A stretch of 64,000 nucleotides of DNA from an uncultured Mucilaginibacter sp. (GCF_913773635.1 NZ_CAJYGQ010000001.1:1-64000); one strand, 5' to 3'; shown: positions 1-9,720, numbered from the stretch's first letter. Notes: generated by a model not told the origin, from the sequence alone. Numbers and translations are program-made.

Positions 1-2
1 GC

Positions 3-116
3 ACCAGCGGCATGAGCATCAAAGGCCATGCGTACACCGAGGGTGTGATCTTTGCAGGTATGCAACAACAATCAGCTCAACGCACTCCTGCACAGGTACT
101 GGCCAGCAGAGAATAA
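3..116 (+). CDS. C-terminal end of a gene that starts before the window (unidentified)
   Basis: An open frame enters from the left edge and stops with TAA at 114-116, leaving 37 readable residues that include a GHAYTEGVIFAG stretch and end LASRE. The frame has no stop back to the window edge and is followed by a hairpin, which fits the 3' end of a real gene. Too little is left to name the family. Function unknown. Confidence 0.45.
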   Translation, partial: TSGMSIKGHAYTEGVIFAGMQQQSAQRTPAQVLASRE

Positions 117-170
117 GCTGCAAGTAGCAAAGCCCCTGAATAGATTATTAAATAGATTGTGAAGTAGGAT

Positions 171-202
171 AGGCCGCATCATTGATGTGGCCTGTGTTGT
201 TT
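171..202. terminator. Hairpin between convergent genes, probable terminator
   Basis: The arms at 171-179 and 185-193 (AGGCCGCAT / ATGTGGCCT) pair over nine base pairs with one G-U and a five-base loop. A T-rich stretch follows on the + strand. It lies between the partial + gene ending at 116 and the - strand DUF72 gene ending at 201, so it probably ends the + transcript. Confidence 0.5.
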
Positions 203-965
203 ATTGGTTAACGTACTTGTTAAGGGTGCCAAGATTGTGTACTGCGCTACCCATGGTGTTGTTAAAGTAAGCGTAAACGGTTTTCCCATCGTCTATCCAC
301 TCTTTTATATGTGTAGAGTATTCTTGAAGAAAATCGTCGGTATAGCTGCCGCGGAAGCCGCCTTGCGGACCATGAAAGCGAAGATAAACGAAGTCGACAT
401 TACCTACCCTAAGTGGCGCCGCTGAAGCGGGCAAATCATGAATTACTAAACCTGCTCTATGATCATCAAGTGAATCAAAAACCTCGTTGGTATACCATGA
501 CCGGTGCCTGAACTCTACCGCAATTTTCCATTTAGCAGTAACGTCTGCATCTTTAAGGGTATTTAATAACATGCTCAGCTGCGATATATTAACTGTTGTT
601 GCGGGAGGTAGTTGCAGGAGTATGCAGCCTCTTCTTTCTCCTGCAAAATTGATGATGTGCATAAACTTATATACATCATCGGGCGAGAAAGCCAACGACT
701 TGTTGTGCGTAATCTCTTTCCAAAGCTTAAAAGTAAATCTGAACGTTTCTGGAGTTTCGGTAGCCCACCGCGCAACCGTTTGAGGTAGTGGTAATTTATA
801 GAATGTGCTGTTGACTTCAACACTATTAAACAATGATGCGTAGTAGGTTAAACGGCTTTTTTGTTTAAAATCTTCAGGAAAGTGCTGCTTATTGGCAACC
901 GGTAAAACCACGTTGCTGGTGCCTGAAAAATAAGCGCTGCTAAAGTCAAAATCTATCCCCGCCAT
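201..965 (-). CDS. DUF72 (YecE-like) family protein
   Basis: 254 residues, the usual size for DUF72. Family features include an early region with FNSVEVNSTFY (residues about 46-56), a central WKIAVEFRHRSW stretch and a C-terminal YLRFHGPQG followed by VYAYFNNTMGSAV. DUF72 proteins adopt a TIM-barrel-like fold. Their biochemical role is not established. No signal peptide or membrane segment is seen, so it is probably cytosolic. The ATG at 965 is the natural start. The gene stands alone: the next - strand gene upstream ends 55 bases away at 1021 and is unrelated. The family call is secure, the function unknown. Confidence 0.85.
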   Translation of the reverse strand: MAGIDFDFSSAYFSGTSNVVLPVANKQHFPEDFKQKSRLTYYASLFNSVEVNSTFYKLPLPQTVARWATETPETFRFTFKLWKEITHNKSLAFSPDDVYKFMHIINFAGERRGCILLQLPPATTVNISQLSMLLNTLKDADVTAKWKIAVEFRHRSWYTNEVFDSLDDHRAGLVIHDLPASAAPLRVGNVDFVYLRFHGPQGGFRGSYTDDFLQEYSTHIKEWIDDGKTVYAYFNNTMGSAVHNLGTLNKYVNQ

Positions 966-1020
966 ACCAGTTAAACACCCGGATAAAACAAGTGTGTTAA
1001 CAAGTGGTAATATTTAAGAG

Positions 1021-1263
1021 CTAATAAAGCATTTCGATATAATCTATAATTGTCATTCCGCCTGGCATCCGGCGTTCAATTGTACGTGTGCCGGCTTTGC
1101 TTTCATGAAGTAATAAGCCTAGTTCACTGTCAAACTTGCTACCCAGGTTTAGTTTTTCACTGTATTCAGTAAATGTCAAGGCAAGGCTAGCCAGTGATAC
1201 TTCAGAGAGGTATACTTCAGAAGTCTCGGGTGTATGTTGCTCCGCACACAGATCAATGGTCAT
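1021..1263 (-). CDS. Small hypothetical protein (80 aa)
   Basis: An ATG-started frame of 80 residues, acidic in its first half, ending in a region with RRMPGGMTIIDYIEMLY. It has no signal peptide, membrane segment or recognised domain. It fills the gap between the DUF72 gene and the response-regulator gene in the same orientation. The base composition looks coding and no competing frame is better. I do not recognise it and cannot assign a role. It may be co-transcribed with the DUF72 gene. Confidence 0.55.
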   Translation of the reverse strand: MTIDLCAEQHTPETSEVYLSEVSLASLALTFTEYSEKLNLGSKFDSELGLLLHESKAGTRTIERRMPGGMTIIDYIEMLY

Positions 1264-1358
1264 AAATGCAATAAAGTTGGTATTGCAAATATACTTTCAA
1301 GTCAGGGCGCAATTATCAGTGTAAATACGCGAGTTGAAATTCACGTAATACTACCTGT

Positions 1359-2027
1359 TTACAACGGAACTTCGAAAAGTTGATGCCTGATAGCAAAAAG
1401 AACCAAACCTGCTGTATTGCGGCTGTTTGTTTTGGTTAGTAAATTATTACGATGCCCTTCTACCGTTCGCACGCTGATAAACAATATTTGTGCAATTTCG
1501 GCATTATTAAACTCCTTACATATCAAATCTAATACGGCACGCTCACGTTCGGTAAGGGTTTCATGCACCGGTTTCAGCTTTTTAGATGATTTATTACGTG
1601 CCTTGGCGGCAGCAGTAAGCGCGCGCAGTGTTAGTTGATTAATGTAAAAGCCTTCGCTGTAAACCATTCTAACCGCCTTAATCAAATCTTCCTTATCGCA
1701 GTTTTTTGCTAGATAAGAAGCCGCTCCGTCGTCAATTACCTGAGTAATTAGCTCCTCTTCCAAATGAACCGATAGCATAATTATTTTAAGCTCCGGTTTG
1801 CTTTTATGCAGCTGGCGGTTAAGTTCAATGCCATTCATAAACGGCATATCAATATCCAACAGGGCAACGTCAGGTAAATGAGGGGCAGCTTTGAGCTTTT
1901 CTAAAAAATCAAGTCCGTTTTCGGCAATAAATAGCAACTCAAACTCATCAACTGACTGTATAAGCATGCCAAGGCTTTGTCCAAATATTTTATGATCATC
2001 TGCAATTGCTACTCTTACTTTATTCAT
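1359..2027 (-). CDS. NarL/FixJ-family response regulator (REC + LuxR-type HTH)
   Basis: 222 residues. An N-terminal receiver domain (about 3-120) carries the acidic pair D10/D11 and the phospho-acceptor D58 in LLDIDMP. A C-terminal LuxR-type helix-turn-helix (about 155-215) has LTERERAVLDLI and the recognition region SVRTVEGHRNNL. This is the standard output partner of HisKA_3 kinases. The kinase gene ends only 10 bases upstream on the same strand, so the two are almost certainly co-transcribed and a cognate pair. Targets are unknown; nothing adjacent points to a specific stimulus. Confidence 0.93.
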   Translation of the reverse strand: MNKVRVAIADDHKIFGQSLGMLIQSVDEFELLFIAENGLDFLEKLKAAPHLPDVALLDIDMPFMNGIELNRQLHKSKPELKIIMLSVHLEEELITQVIDDGAASYLAKNCDKEDLIKAVRMVYSEGFYINQLTLRALTAAAKARNKSSKKLKPVHETLTERERAVLDLICKEFNNAEIAQILFISVRTVEGHRNNLLTKTNSRNTAGLVLFAIRHQLFEVPL

Positions 2028-2037
2028 CAGTAATAAA

Positions 2038-2832
2038 TTATTTTAAAGGATATATAATATCAATCCTGAACCCTTTGCCATGCGTATTAATAACCTCGTA
2101 AGTTGCATCAATAATACTTAAACGGCTTTCAATGTTTTGCATACCCATGCCATTCCCTGTAAAATTTGGAGGTAAGCCTATACCGTTATCGGTATACTGT
2201 ATTAGCAATGTATGAGGGTTTGAGCAGGCAAAAGTAATTTCTATCACGCTTGCCTTAGCATGTTTTATAGTGTTGTTTAATAATTCCTCCAGCACACGGT
2301 ATATGGCAGTTGCAGCTTCGGTTTCGAGGCGGCTTATTATTTCGGGCACCTGGTTGTCAATGCTGCCTTGCAGGTAGTTTGTTCGGTTTATAAATTCAAG
2401 TTGTTTATTCAATGCCGCATTTAAACCATGCAACGTAAGCAACGATGGTGAAAGATGATGTGCAATATGGCGTAACTCGGCAACAATAGTATCGATGGTT
2501 TCTTTGGTGTTGCTTTTAAACAGTTTAAAATTACTTTGTTGATCGTTCGCTGGCTCGAAAACGTCAATCATCAGGCGTAAGCCCGACAAGGCCGCTCCAA
2601 TATCATCATGTAAATCCTGGCCTATGCGTTTCCTTTCCGCTTCCTGTGAGGTAATTACGGCATTCAGCAATACACGCTGATGCTTTAGTTCAGCTTCCTG
2701 CGCAAGTTCTCTTTGCTTAAGCAAGCGGTTTTGATTGCGTACGTGCATGTAAATGATTGACAAGGCCAAAGCCAGCATCCCCAGCGTACCAATACCCAGT
2801 AAAACAGCAATGTTATCACCTGTTACCTGCAT
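2038..2832 (-). CDS. Sensor histidine kinase, HisKA_3/NarX type
   Basis: 264 residues. One membrane segment lies at about 8-30, with almost no external domain. A short coiled linker (about 35-60) follows, then a HisKA_3 dimerisation region with H75 in RIGQDLHDDIGAALSG. The C-terminal ATPase domain has an N box (EELLNNTIKHAK) and a G box (DNGIGLPP, GNGMGMQNI). With no periplasmic or PAS sensor it probably senses through its membrane segment or a partner protein. It is the first gene of a kinase-regulator pair with the NarL-type regulator immediately downstream. Confidence 0.92.
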   Translation of the reverse strand: MQVTGDNIAVLLGIGTLGMLALALSIIYMHVRNQNRLLKQRELAQEAELKHQRVLLNAVITSQEAERKRIGQDLHDDIGAALSGLRLMIDVFEPANDQQSNFKLFKSNTKETIDTIVAELRHIAHHLSPSLLTLHGLNAALNKQLEFINRTNYLQGSIDNQVPEIISRLETEAATAIYRVLEELLNNTIKHAKASVIEITFACSNPHTLLIQYTDNGIGLPPNFTGNGMGMQNIESRLSIIDATYEVINTHGKGFRIDIIYPLK

Positions 2833-3258
2833 TAATCAAGAAAGTTAAGCTTACAGCAGGCAGCTGAAATGGGTAATTAGATAATTGTGTTGGTATAAAC
2901 ATTAAGGCTGTGCCGTTATCGTATCTGAATTTATTTGGATAAAAATATTTATAAATGATGAAAAACAGCTTAAATATGTATAAAAAGCTACAATTTAAGG
3001 CATTAAATGTGCTGGTCACGAAAAGTTTCAAGGCTTGATGATGGTACTTTCCCCTGAATAAAAAATCACGTATTTATACGTGTAAAAAACTACGATTTTG
3101 CTTATTATTTTTGAATAATGGTTAATATGGTTAATCCATAATGGCCTGATTAAACCAATACAATAATCTTTAAGGTAAACTATAACAAAAACATAACAAG
3201 CTGTTAATGAGTTATATTTATTGTAGTAACCAGTAAGGAACCTATACAGAACGATATT
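2833..3258. other. Non-coding gap between divergent signalling genes
   Basis: About 430 AT-rich bases separate the - strand kinase from the + strand PAS kinase, so both promoters should lie here. A short palindrome, CACGTA-TTTA-TACGTG, sits at 3067-3082. TATATTTA at 3213-3220 matches seven of eight positions of the Bacteroidota -7 box for the + gene. No convincing gene was found. Confidence 0.5.
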
Positions 3259-3264
3259 GTGATT

Positions 3265-4812
3265 ATGACCTTACCTACGCCTAATCAAAATGTAGACGGT
3301 AAATTATTTAGCCTGTTAGTGGCCAGTGTTAAAGACGCTGCCATTATATGGATTGATATCAACGGCTATATTTTAAGCTGGAATTTGGGCGCAGAACACA
3401 TACAAGGTTATACCGAAAATGAAATAATCGGCCAACATGTTTCAGTCTTTTACCAACCTAATGACATAAACCGCAAACAGCTTCGCAACAACCTTAACCA
3501 GGCGTTAAAAAATGGCATGTACGAAACAGAAGGGTGGAGGGTACGTAAAGACGGCAGTAGTTTTTGGGCGCACGTGGTATTTACGACACTTTATAATGAT
3601 AACGGACATTTAATTGGTTTTGCCAAAGTAACCCGCGACATGACCGAGCGAAAGCTGCTTGACGACCAAAAGGCGCATGCCAACGCTGAGCTTGAGCGGA
3701 GGGTTGCCGAAAATACCCGCAAAATTCTGACTACCGAATTACGCTTTCGGAAACTGATTGAAAATAGTTATGATGGCATCGCATTATTAGATCGCAGCCT
3801 GGTAATATTTTACCAAAGCATGTCGGCCGAACGGATAAGCGGCTGGCGTGCTGGTGATTTGGTGACGCTTAAGATGGTTGAGATTACTCATCCTGACGAT
3901 GCTGACTCGCTTAGGCAACTCTTTAATGAGATACTGGCTAAACCCGGTGTGCCGGAAATTCTTACGTTCCGCATAAGGCATAAGAACGGTCATTATATAT
4001 GGTTAGAAAGCGTTTTTACCAACATGCTTGAGGACAAAAACGTGAAGGCTATAGTGTGTAATTTCAGGAACGTAACCGAGCGTAAAAGCGGTGAAACGGA
4101 ACGCGATAAAATGATAGCCGATTTGGTGCAGCGCAACAAAGATTTAGAGCAGTTCACATATATTGTTTCACACAATCTCAGGGCGCCGGTAGCTAATATT
4201 ACCGGACTATCTGCCTTGCTGAATGCTACGGTTGATGACGATCCGGAAAGTCAGGAAGTGTTGCAGGCACTTTCACATTCTATTAATAATTTGGATAAGG
4301 TTATTTTAGATTTAAACCACATTTTACAAGCCGGTAGCGCTGCCAACGATAAGATAGAGACTATTGATTTTCCTATACTTATTGAAGAGATAAGGATGAG
4401 CATACATCATCTGATTGAAAAAAATAACGCCATCCTTATAGCTGACTTTAATGATTTAAGTCAAATAAATAGTTTAAAAAGCTACATCTACAGCATATTT
4501 CAAAATTTAATAACCAATAGCATTAAATACAGGCGGGCTGATGTAGCTCCGCTTATAATCATAACAGGTGAGCGCGAAGGTGATAAAATTAAAATCTCAT
4601 TTAAAGACAATGGTAAAGGGATAAATCTTTCGCGACACGGCAATAATTTGTTTGGCCTTTACAAGCGTTTTGACCGTAGCGTTGAAGGCAAGGGAATGGG
4701 CCTGTTTATGGTGAAAATACAGGTTGAACGCTTGGGCGGAACCATACAGGTGCAAAGTGAGCCGGAACAGGGAACAGAGTTCATCATCCAGTTTCCGCTA
4801 AATAAAAAATAG
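3265..4812 (+). CDS. PAS-domain sensor histidine kinase (soluble)
   Basis: About 515 residues. Two PAS/PAC modules come first: about 15-130, with the DITERK-like ending RDMTERK, and about 160-276, ending NVTERK. Next is a HisKA-type domain with the phospho-acceptor His in IVSHNLRAP (about residue 303), then an ATPase domain with the N-box region FQNLITNSIKYR and G boxes DNGKGI and GKGMGLFMV. No membrane segment is visible, so it should be a cytosolic sensor. The frame could also open at GTG 3259, but ATG 3265 is preferred. No response regulator is adjacent in this operon; a hairpin follows the stop, so it appears monocistronic. Confidence 0.9.
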   Translation: MTLPTPNQNVDGKLFSLLVASVKDAAIIWIDINGYILSWNLGAEHIQGYTENEIIGQHVSVFYQPNDINRKQLRNNLNQALKNGMYETEGWRVRKDGSSFWAHVVFTTLYNDNGHLIGFAKVTRDMTERKLLDDQKAHANAELERRVAENTRKILTTELRFRKLIENSYDGIALLDRSLVIFYQSMSAERISGWRAGDLVTLKMVEITHPDDADSLRQLFNEILAKPGVPEILTFRIRHKNGHYIWLESVFTNMLEDKNVKAIVCNFRNVTERKSGETERDKMIADLVQRNKDLEQFTYIVSHNLRAPVANITGLSALLNATVDDDPESQEVLQALSHSINNLDKVILDLNHILQAGSAANDKIETIDFPILIEEIRMSIHHLIEKNNAILIADFNDLSQINSLKSYIYSIFQNLITNSIKYRRADVAPLIIITGEREGDKIKISFKDNGKGINLSRHGNNLFGLYKRFDRSVEGKGMGLFMVKIQVERLGGTIQVQSEPEQGTEFIIQFPLNKK

Positions 4813-4964
4813 TATTGTGGTGGTAAATACCCGTTATGAAATTCAGGTATTAATACTCATAAATAGAGCCTGATACTTTAATAATTTGCACCAATTTAGT
4901 TTCTCGTTGAAGCCAATTTTAATACTTAGTTTTTGTTAGTATATAGTTTTATTTTAGGTAAGGG

Positions 4965-4997
4965 AAACCTCCAAACGCAAGGTTTGGGGGTTTTATT
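4965..4997 (+). terminator. Rho-independent terminator-like hairpin
   Basis: AAACCTCCAAAC (4965-4976) pairs with GTTTGGGGGTTT (4982-4993), with one G-U pair, a five-base loop and a T-rich tail. It lies about 150 bases after the PAS kinase and before the hybrid regulator, so it separates the two transcription units. Confidence 0.7.
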
Positions 4998-5044
4998 AAA
5001 TCTATTTAGCACGTGCATTAGCTCAGTATTTTCATATATTATCG

Positions 5045-5052
5045 TATTTTTG
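5045..5052 (+). promoter_or_regulatory. Candidate Bacteroidota -7 promoter box for the hybrid regulator
   Basis: TATTTTTG fits TAnnTTTG exactly and lies 32 bases before the ATG at 5085. No TTTG is found at the ideal -33 distance, so this is a motif match only. Confidence 0.4.
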
Positions 5053-5084
5053 ATAACTGTATTTGTTCCTCGGCAAAATCAGTT

Positions 5085-8000
5085 ATGTTTCGTTGTGTAA
5101 CCCTTTTATATTTATCGTCATTGTTACGCACCGTTCTGTTGGTTCTGGCATTTTTTTCCTTTCCATTTAACTGGTGCTTTGCGCAAGCTATAAGGGTTAT
5201 TACAACTAAAGACGGCTTGCCTCAGTCGGTAGTCTCCGGATTGCAGCAAGACCGCAATGACTTTGTTTGGGTAGCCACACGTAATGGGTTAGCCCGTTAT
5301 GATGGCACTAAATTCAAAGTTTTCCAGCACGACATTTACAACCCGGCAACCATAGCCTCTAACCTTATAATTTCAACTGCTTTTGATGAAAAGAATACGC
5401 TATGGATTGAGCATGAATCAGGAGAGATAGACGAACTTAACACCAATACCGAAGTAATCAAACATTATCCTGCTGCTCAGTACCTGAAAAACAAAGGTTT
5501 ACGCTTTGTGAGGCGTGGCTGGCTTGTTGATGCTAAAAAACAATTATGGGCTGTTCAGCGTAACGGGGGCTTGGTTTGTGCTACAACCAATGGGCAAGTA
5601 AATCTATATTCATTGGCAAATAAGGGATTGCCATCTGACACCATACATGCCATGACATTAGATAAACAGCAAAATCTTTGGGTGCTTACACAGTATGGCT
5701 TAAGTAAATTCAATGCCCATGCCAGAAGATTTGAAAACTATAAATGCTCGTTAACGCCTGATTTTAATAACTACTTTGAATCAGAAAAAGAAATAATTGA
5801 CTTACACCAGCGATCAAATGGTGATTTGATGTGGGGCGATTGCCGGTGTCTATACTTTTTTAGCAATACAAAGCACTCTTTCAAAACAATACCTATGCCC
5901 AAAGCCAATGTTCATGGAGTGCGCTGGATGAGAAGCGGTAATGACGGTAAGGAGTATTTTGAAAATGGTGGAGAAATTTTTGAATACACTGACAAGTTTG
6001 GAATAAAGCCCTTGTTTAAAGCGGGGAGCGGTGTACAATTTGATGCCTGCTCATTCATGGTTGACCGTTCGGGACTTTTATGGGTAGGCACTAACACGGC
6101 AGGCATTCAACAAATTTCTTTGAATACGCCCCGGTTTACTTCCTATAACTACAAATTAAGCTTTCATCATGATGTGCTTGAGCAGTTGCTAGCTATAAAT
6201 GCCGATGCTACATTTAATTGGGCTACTGCCGATGGGCCAAAAGCTGCATCAAGTTACCACTTTAGGTCGGTTTATGATAGCCATCATAATTTATGGATGG
6301 CCTTGAACAACAAAGTGGGCTTTTACAACAGCAAAGCTAAACAGGTAACTCAAATGCCGGTGGTGCCTATAAACAAAGTTTTTAAAGACGGCGGAATAGG
6401 GATTCAGGGCATAACAATTACAGCTGATGGCCGGCCAATGGTTATTACCTATAACGGGCAAATACTTGAGTGGGATAACCAAAAGCAGAAATGGATAACC
6501 TTTATTAACGAAAAATTCATAAGCAACAAATTAAGTGAAACGGTAATTCCGAGGGATATATTAAATGATGGTGAAAGGCTTTGGATCACTACAGATGGAG
6601 ACGGTTTATTAGTGATCGATATCAAGTCGAAATCCTTAAAGCAGTTGAAATATAAGTCGGTCAAAGGATCGCTTCCAACCGATAAGCTGTTAGGAATTCT
6701 GCCAGACCCTAAACAAAAAGACATTCTTTGGATTGGGGGCTACGAGGGTTTGATTTACTTCAATAAGAAAACGCTTACCTGTGAAGTGTTCTCATTAAAA
6801 CAAGGCTTACCTGATAATACCATTTATTCGTTACAAGCAGACAAAGGCGGATACTTATGGCTCAGCACTAACAAAGGATTATGCAGGTTTAATACCCAAA
6901 ATAAACATGTGCGCATTTTTCAAACAACACACGGCTTGCCTGGAGATGAATTTAACCGTTTCCATCACCTCAGTTTGCCTGACGGCCGATTAGCATTTGG
7001 TGGGCCAGACGGTTGGACAGCATTTGATCCGGTTAACATCCGCAACGATAATTTCAAACCTCGCGTTGCTTTAACCGGTTTGGAAATAAACAATACCTAC
7101 ACCGATCGTATTTCAAGCAATAACACATTTACGAGCATGCATGATGTGCAGGAACTCAAACTGCCTCATGATCAAAATACGCTCACCTTTCATTTCGCCG
7201 GCTTGCAGTTCAATCAACCTAATGATTTGCACTACCGGTTCAGGATGGTTGGTTATGATGATGATTGGATTGAAGCTGATAATTTACAATCAGCCAGTTA
7301 TACTAAAATTCCTCCCGGTACTTATCTTTTTAAAGTCAACGCCAGCAATACATCAGGCCAGTGGAGCAATTATATAAGGTACGTACGCGTAACCATCAAT
7401 TCACCTTGGTGGCTTAGTTGGCCGGCTTACATATTATATGGCCTTATATTGGCTTGTTTAATTTGGCTATACACTAGATATCGGATAAACAAAGAGATAA
7501 TTAACAGGGAGCTTGAGCTAAAGCAAAATGAATCGAAGCAGCTTAGAGAAGTTGATGAGCTTAAAACAAGGCTTTTCGCTAACATAACGCATGAGTTCCG
7601 TACACCGCTTACGCTTATTTTAGGACCTGCCCAACAATTAAAGCGTGAACCACACATTACAGGCGAGCATACTTTGCTTGCTGAAACTATTGAACGTAAT
7701 GCACGGCATATGTTGGAGCTGATTAACCAGCTAATGGATATGGCCAGGCTTGAAGCAAAAGCGCTCACACCTCGTGAGGATATAGGCAGTCCGGCTGTAG
7801 CAATTAATGCCATTGTATCAGCATTCGGGCAAGAAGTAAATGCGAAGAAAATTACCTTGAGCTTTGAGGATAGTACAAATGGTAGCAATTATGTCTTCGC
7901 GTCAGACTTGCTTGGGCACATTATTTTCAATTTATTAGGCAATGCTGTTAAATATACTGCCGAAAATGGCGAAATTAAGATAATTCTGATTGCTGTAGAT

Positions 8001-9119
8001 GAGGGCATACAGCTAATAGTTAAAGATACAGGCTTAGGTATTCCTGCTAGGGATTTGCCTCATGTCTTTAAACGATTTTATCAGGTTGGTAGCAGCACAG
8101 CTTACAAAAAAAGTGAACCAAGGCCTGCAGGAACAGGTATAGGCCTTTCGTTGGTTAAGGAAATAGTGGAACTGCAGGGCGGCAACATTGATGTTAAAAG
8201 TGTTTATGCCGATGAAGGAGCCGTTTCAGGCACTGAGTTCACCGTCTTTCTTCCTTATCAAAAGCCCGATATACAAACAGCTGCGGTGCAGGAAGGCGTA
8301 GAACACAATGCTACATTGGTTGTCAATGAGACCAGTTCGGTTACAACATCAGCAGTAATCTTACTGGTTGAAGATAATCCTGACTTAGCTTTATTTATCA
8401 TCAATAGCCTGCGCAATCATTACCATGTAGAACATGCTTGGAATGGTTTGGAGGCAAGTAATATGGCCTTGGAGCTAATGCCTGATTTAGTTTTAAGTGA
8501 TGTATTAATGCCTGTGATGGATGGTCTGGCGCTGTGTAAAATATTAAAAGAAGATTTGCGCACAAGTCATATACCGGTTTTGCTACTTACCGCCCGTTCC
8601 GGCTCCGAAAATAAAATTGAAGGATTGGAAATTGGAGCCGATGATTACCTTACAAAGCCGTTTGAAGTAGCCGAACTTTTACTGCGCATTCAAAACATAT
8701 TTAAAAGGCAGCAAAGCTTCAAAGATTTTATAAAGAGAGAGCTTAGCCTGCCCGCTAAAAAGGAGAGTACTCCGCAGGTAAATGTGGTAAACGATGAGTT
8801 TATCAAAAGCTTATATAGTTTTATAGACAACAATTTAGACGATGCAGGCTTTGGCGTTGATCAACTTTTGACGCTCACGAATATGAGCCGTACAAGTCTG
8901 CACCGGAAAGTTAAAGCCATAGCGGGTATGTCAACTACCGAACTCATACGTAACTACCGTTTAAAGTGTGCATCTGTGCTTTTACAACAAGGCCATAGTA
9001 GTTCTGATGCCGCTTACCATTGTGGATTTTCCAGCGCCGCATATTTTTCAAAATGCTTTCGCGATGTTTACGGACTTACACCCGGTGAGTTTGTAAAACA
9101 GTCTTTAACCCCAAATTGA
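5085..9119 (+). CDS. Hybrid two-component system regulator (propeller sensor, kinase, receiver, AraC output)
   Basis: 1344 residues with the full HTCS architecture. A signal peptide (about 1-34) is followed by two periplasmic propeller-type domains with repeated DxxGxLWxGT-like blades (about 35-690) and a Y_Y_Y domain (about 700-770). One membrane segment lies at about 776-797. The cytoplasmic part has HisKA with H836 in THEFRTPLT, an ATPase domain with DTGLGIP and GTGIGLSLV, a receiver (about 1090-1207) with its acceptor Asp in SDVLMP, and a C-terminal AraC helix-turn-helix (about 1243-1340). HTCS proteins sense oligosaccharides or sugars in the periplasm and activate nearby catabolic genes. 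No SusC/SusD pair is nearby. The only carbohydrate cluster close by is the - strand acid-sugar cluster from 9721, a plausible but unproven target. Confidence 0.95.
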   Translation: MFRCVTLLYLSSLLRTVLLVLAFFSFPFNWCFAQAIRVITTKDGLPQSVVSGLQQDRNDFVWVATRNGLARYDGTKFKVFQHDIYNPATIASNLIISTAFDEKNTLWIEHESGEIDELNTNTEVIKHYPAAQYLKNKGLRFVRRGWLVDAKKQLWAVQRNGGLVCATTNGQVNLYSLANKGLPSDTIHAMTLDKQQNLWVLTQYGLSKFNAHARRFENYKCSLTPDFNNYFESEKEIIDLHQRSNGDLMWGDCRCLYFFSNTKHSFKTIPMPKANVHGVRWMRSGNDGKEYFENGGEIFEYTDKFGIKPLFKAGSGVQFDACSFMVDRSGLLWVGTNTAGIQQISLNTPRFTSYNYKLSFHHDVLEQLLAINADATFNWATADGPKAASSYHFRSVYDSHHNLWMALNNKVGFYNSKAKQVTQMPVVPINKVFKDGGIGIQGITITADGRPMVITYNGQILEWDNQKQKWITFINEKFISNKLSETVIPRDILNDGERLWITTDGDGLLVIDIKSKSLKQLKYKSVKGSLPTDKLLGILPDPKQKDILWIGGYEGLIYFNKKTLTCEVFSLKQGLPDNTIYSLQADKGGYLWLSTNKGLCRFNTQNKHVRIFQTTHGLPGDEFNRFHHLSLPDGRLAFGGPDGWTAFDPVNIRNDNFKPRVALTGLEINNTYTDRISSNNTFTSMHDVQELKLPHDQNTLTFHFAGLQFNQPNDLHYRFRMVGYDDDWIEADNLQSASYTKIPPGTYLFKVNASNTSGQWSNYIRYVRVTINSPWWLSWPAYILYGLILACLIWLYTRYRINKEIINRELELKQNESKQLREVDELKTRLFANITHEFRTPLTLILGPAQQLKREPHITGEHTLLAETIERNARHMLELINQLMDMARLEAKALTPREDIGSPAVAINAIVSAFGQEVNAKKITLSFEDSTNGSNYVFASDLLGHIIFNLLGNAVKYTAENGEIKIILIAVDEGIQLIVKDTGLGIPARDLPHVFKRFYQVGSSTAYKKSEPRPAGTGIGLSLVKEIVELQGGNIDVKSVYADEGAVSGTEFTVFLPYQKPDIQTAAVQEGVEHNATLVVNETSSVTTSAVILLVEDNPDLALFIINSLRNHYHVEHAWNGLEASNMALELMPDLVLSDVLMPVMDGLALCKILKEDLRTSHIPVLLLTARSGSENKIEGLEIGADDYLTKPFEVAELLLRIQNIFKRQQSFKDFIKRELSLPAKKESTPQVNVVNDEFIKSLYSFIDNNLDDAGFGVDQLLTLTNMSRTSLHRKVKAIAGMSTTELIRNYRLKCASVLLQQGHSSSDAAYHCGFSSAAYFSKCFRDVYGLTPGEFVKQSLTPN

Positions 9120-9249
9120 AACGATTTTTATAGCATTTGAAACAGAATTGATAGGCGTGAAGCGGTGCTTAATGCACCTTTGCACTGTTGTTTTAGATGT
9201 CGAAAAGCACATCCGATACAAAGATATTTCAACCTAAACCTTATCAACA

Positions 9250-9600
9250 ATGTCTGTTAAGTTTGTACTAAACTTTATCATCATATTGCTTACGGGTTTG
9301 TTTATCACAGCGCCCGTGTATGCTGATACTTTTGCGCCTGCTATAGTAAGTGAAGAAGGCTTTGGGCCAAGTTCACTGCTATTGATTGTGCCAGTAACAG
9401 CTCTGTTAGGGTTAATTGTGTTAGGATTTATACAATCAGGTAAAAAGCCTAGCAGAAAAAACATGCATGTTGATATTGAAGAGCATGTATCAACACGAAT
9501 ACACAACAAACAAAGTAGTCACAACCGCGAGTTTAATTTTGACAACAAGGATATGCAAAGTTATTTAGCCAAGCCGGTTGCAAAAAAGGAATACACCTAA
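9250..9600 (+). CDS. Small predicted membrane protein (116 aa)
   Basis: 116 residues: an N-terminal signal-like segment (about 5-25, ending APVYADT), then a second hydrophobic helix (about 40-62), then a basic and polar tail of about 50 residues. This suggests a protein with one stable membrane helix and a cytosolic tail. No family is recognised. It lies 130 bases after the hybrid regulator on the same strand and is followed by a strong terminator, so it may be transcribed on its own or with the regulator. Its function is unknown. Confidence 0.65.
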   Translation: MSVKFVLNFIIILLTGLFITAPVYADTFAPAIVSEEGFGPSSLLLIVPVTALLGLIVLGFIQSGKKPSRKNMHVDIEEHVSTRIHNKQSSHNREFNFDNKDMQSYLAKPVAKKEYT

Positions 9601-9681
9601 ACCTTAATCACCACTCCAATCACGTTTTACTGTATTGCAAATGGCTCAAAATAGTTTATGCAGGGGAAAACAGTTAAATGT

Positions 9682-9711
9682 AAAAGGGCAAGCTTAACGG
9701 CTTGCCCTTTT
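9682..9711. terminator. Strong bidirectional terminator
   Basis: A perfect 12-bp stem pairs AAAAGGGCAAGC (9682-9693) with GCTTGCCCTTTT (9700-9711), with a six-base loop. T runs follow on both strands. It sits between the + strand small membrane gene (ends 9600) and the last gene of the - strand cluster (ends 9721), and should end both transcripts. Confidence 0.85.
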
Positions 9712-9720
9712 GGTTGTAAG

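Noticed and set aside
2816..3031. 71-residue - strand frame overlapping the start of the NarX-type kinase
   Set aside because: Very AT-rich, hydrophobic by composition, overlaps a real gene and has no family signal.
9234..9509. 91-residue - strand frame opposite the small membrane gene
   Set aside because: Shadow of the + gene, which has a signal peptide and a membrane helix; the - strand product has neither.
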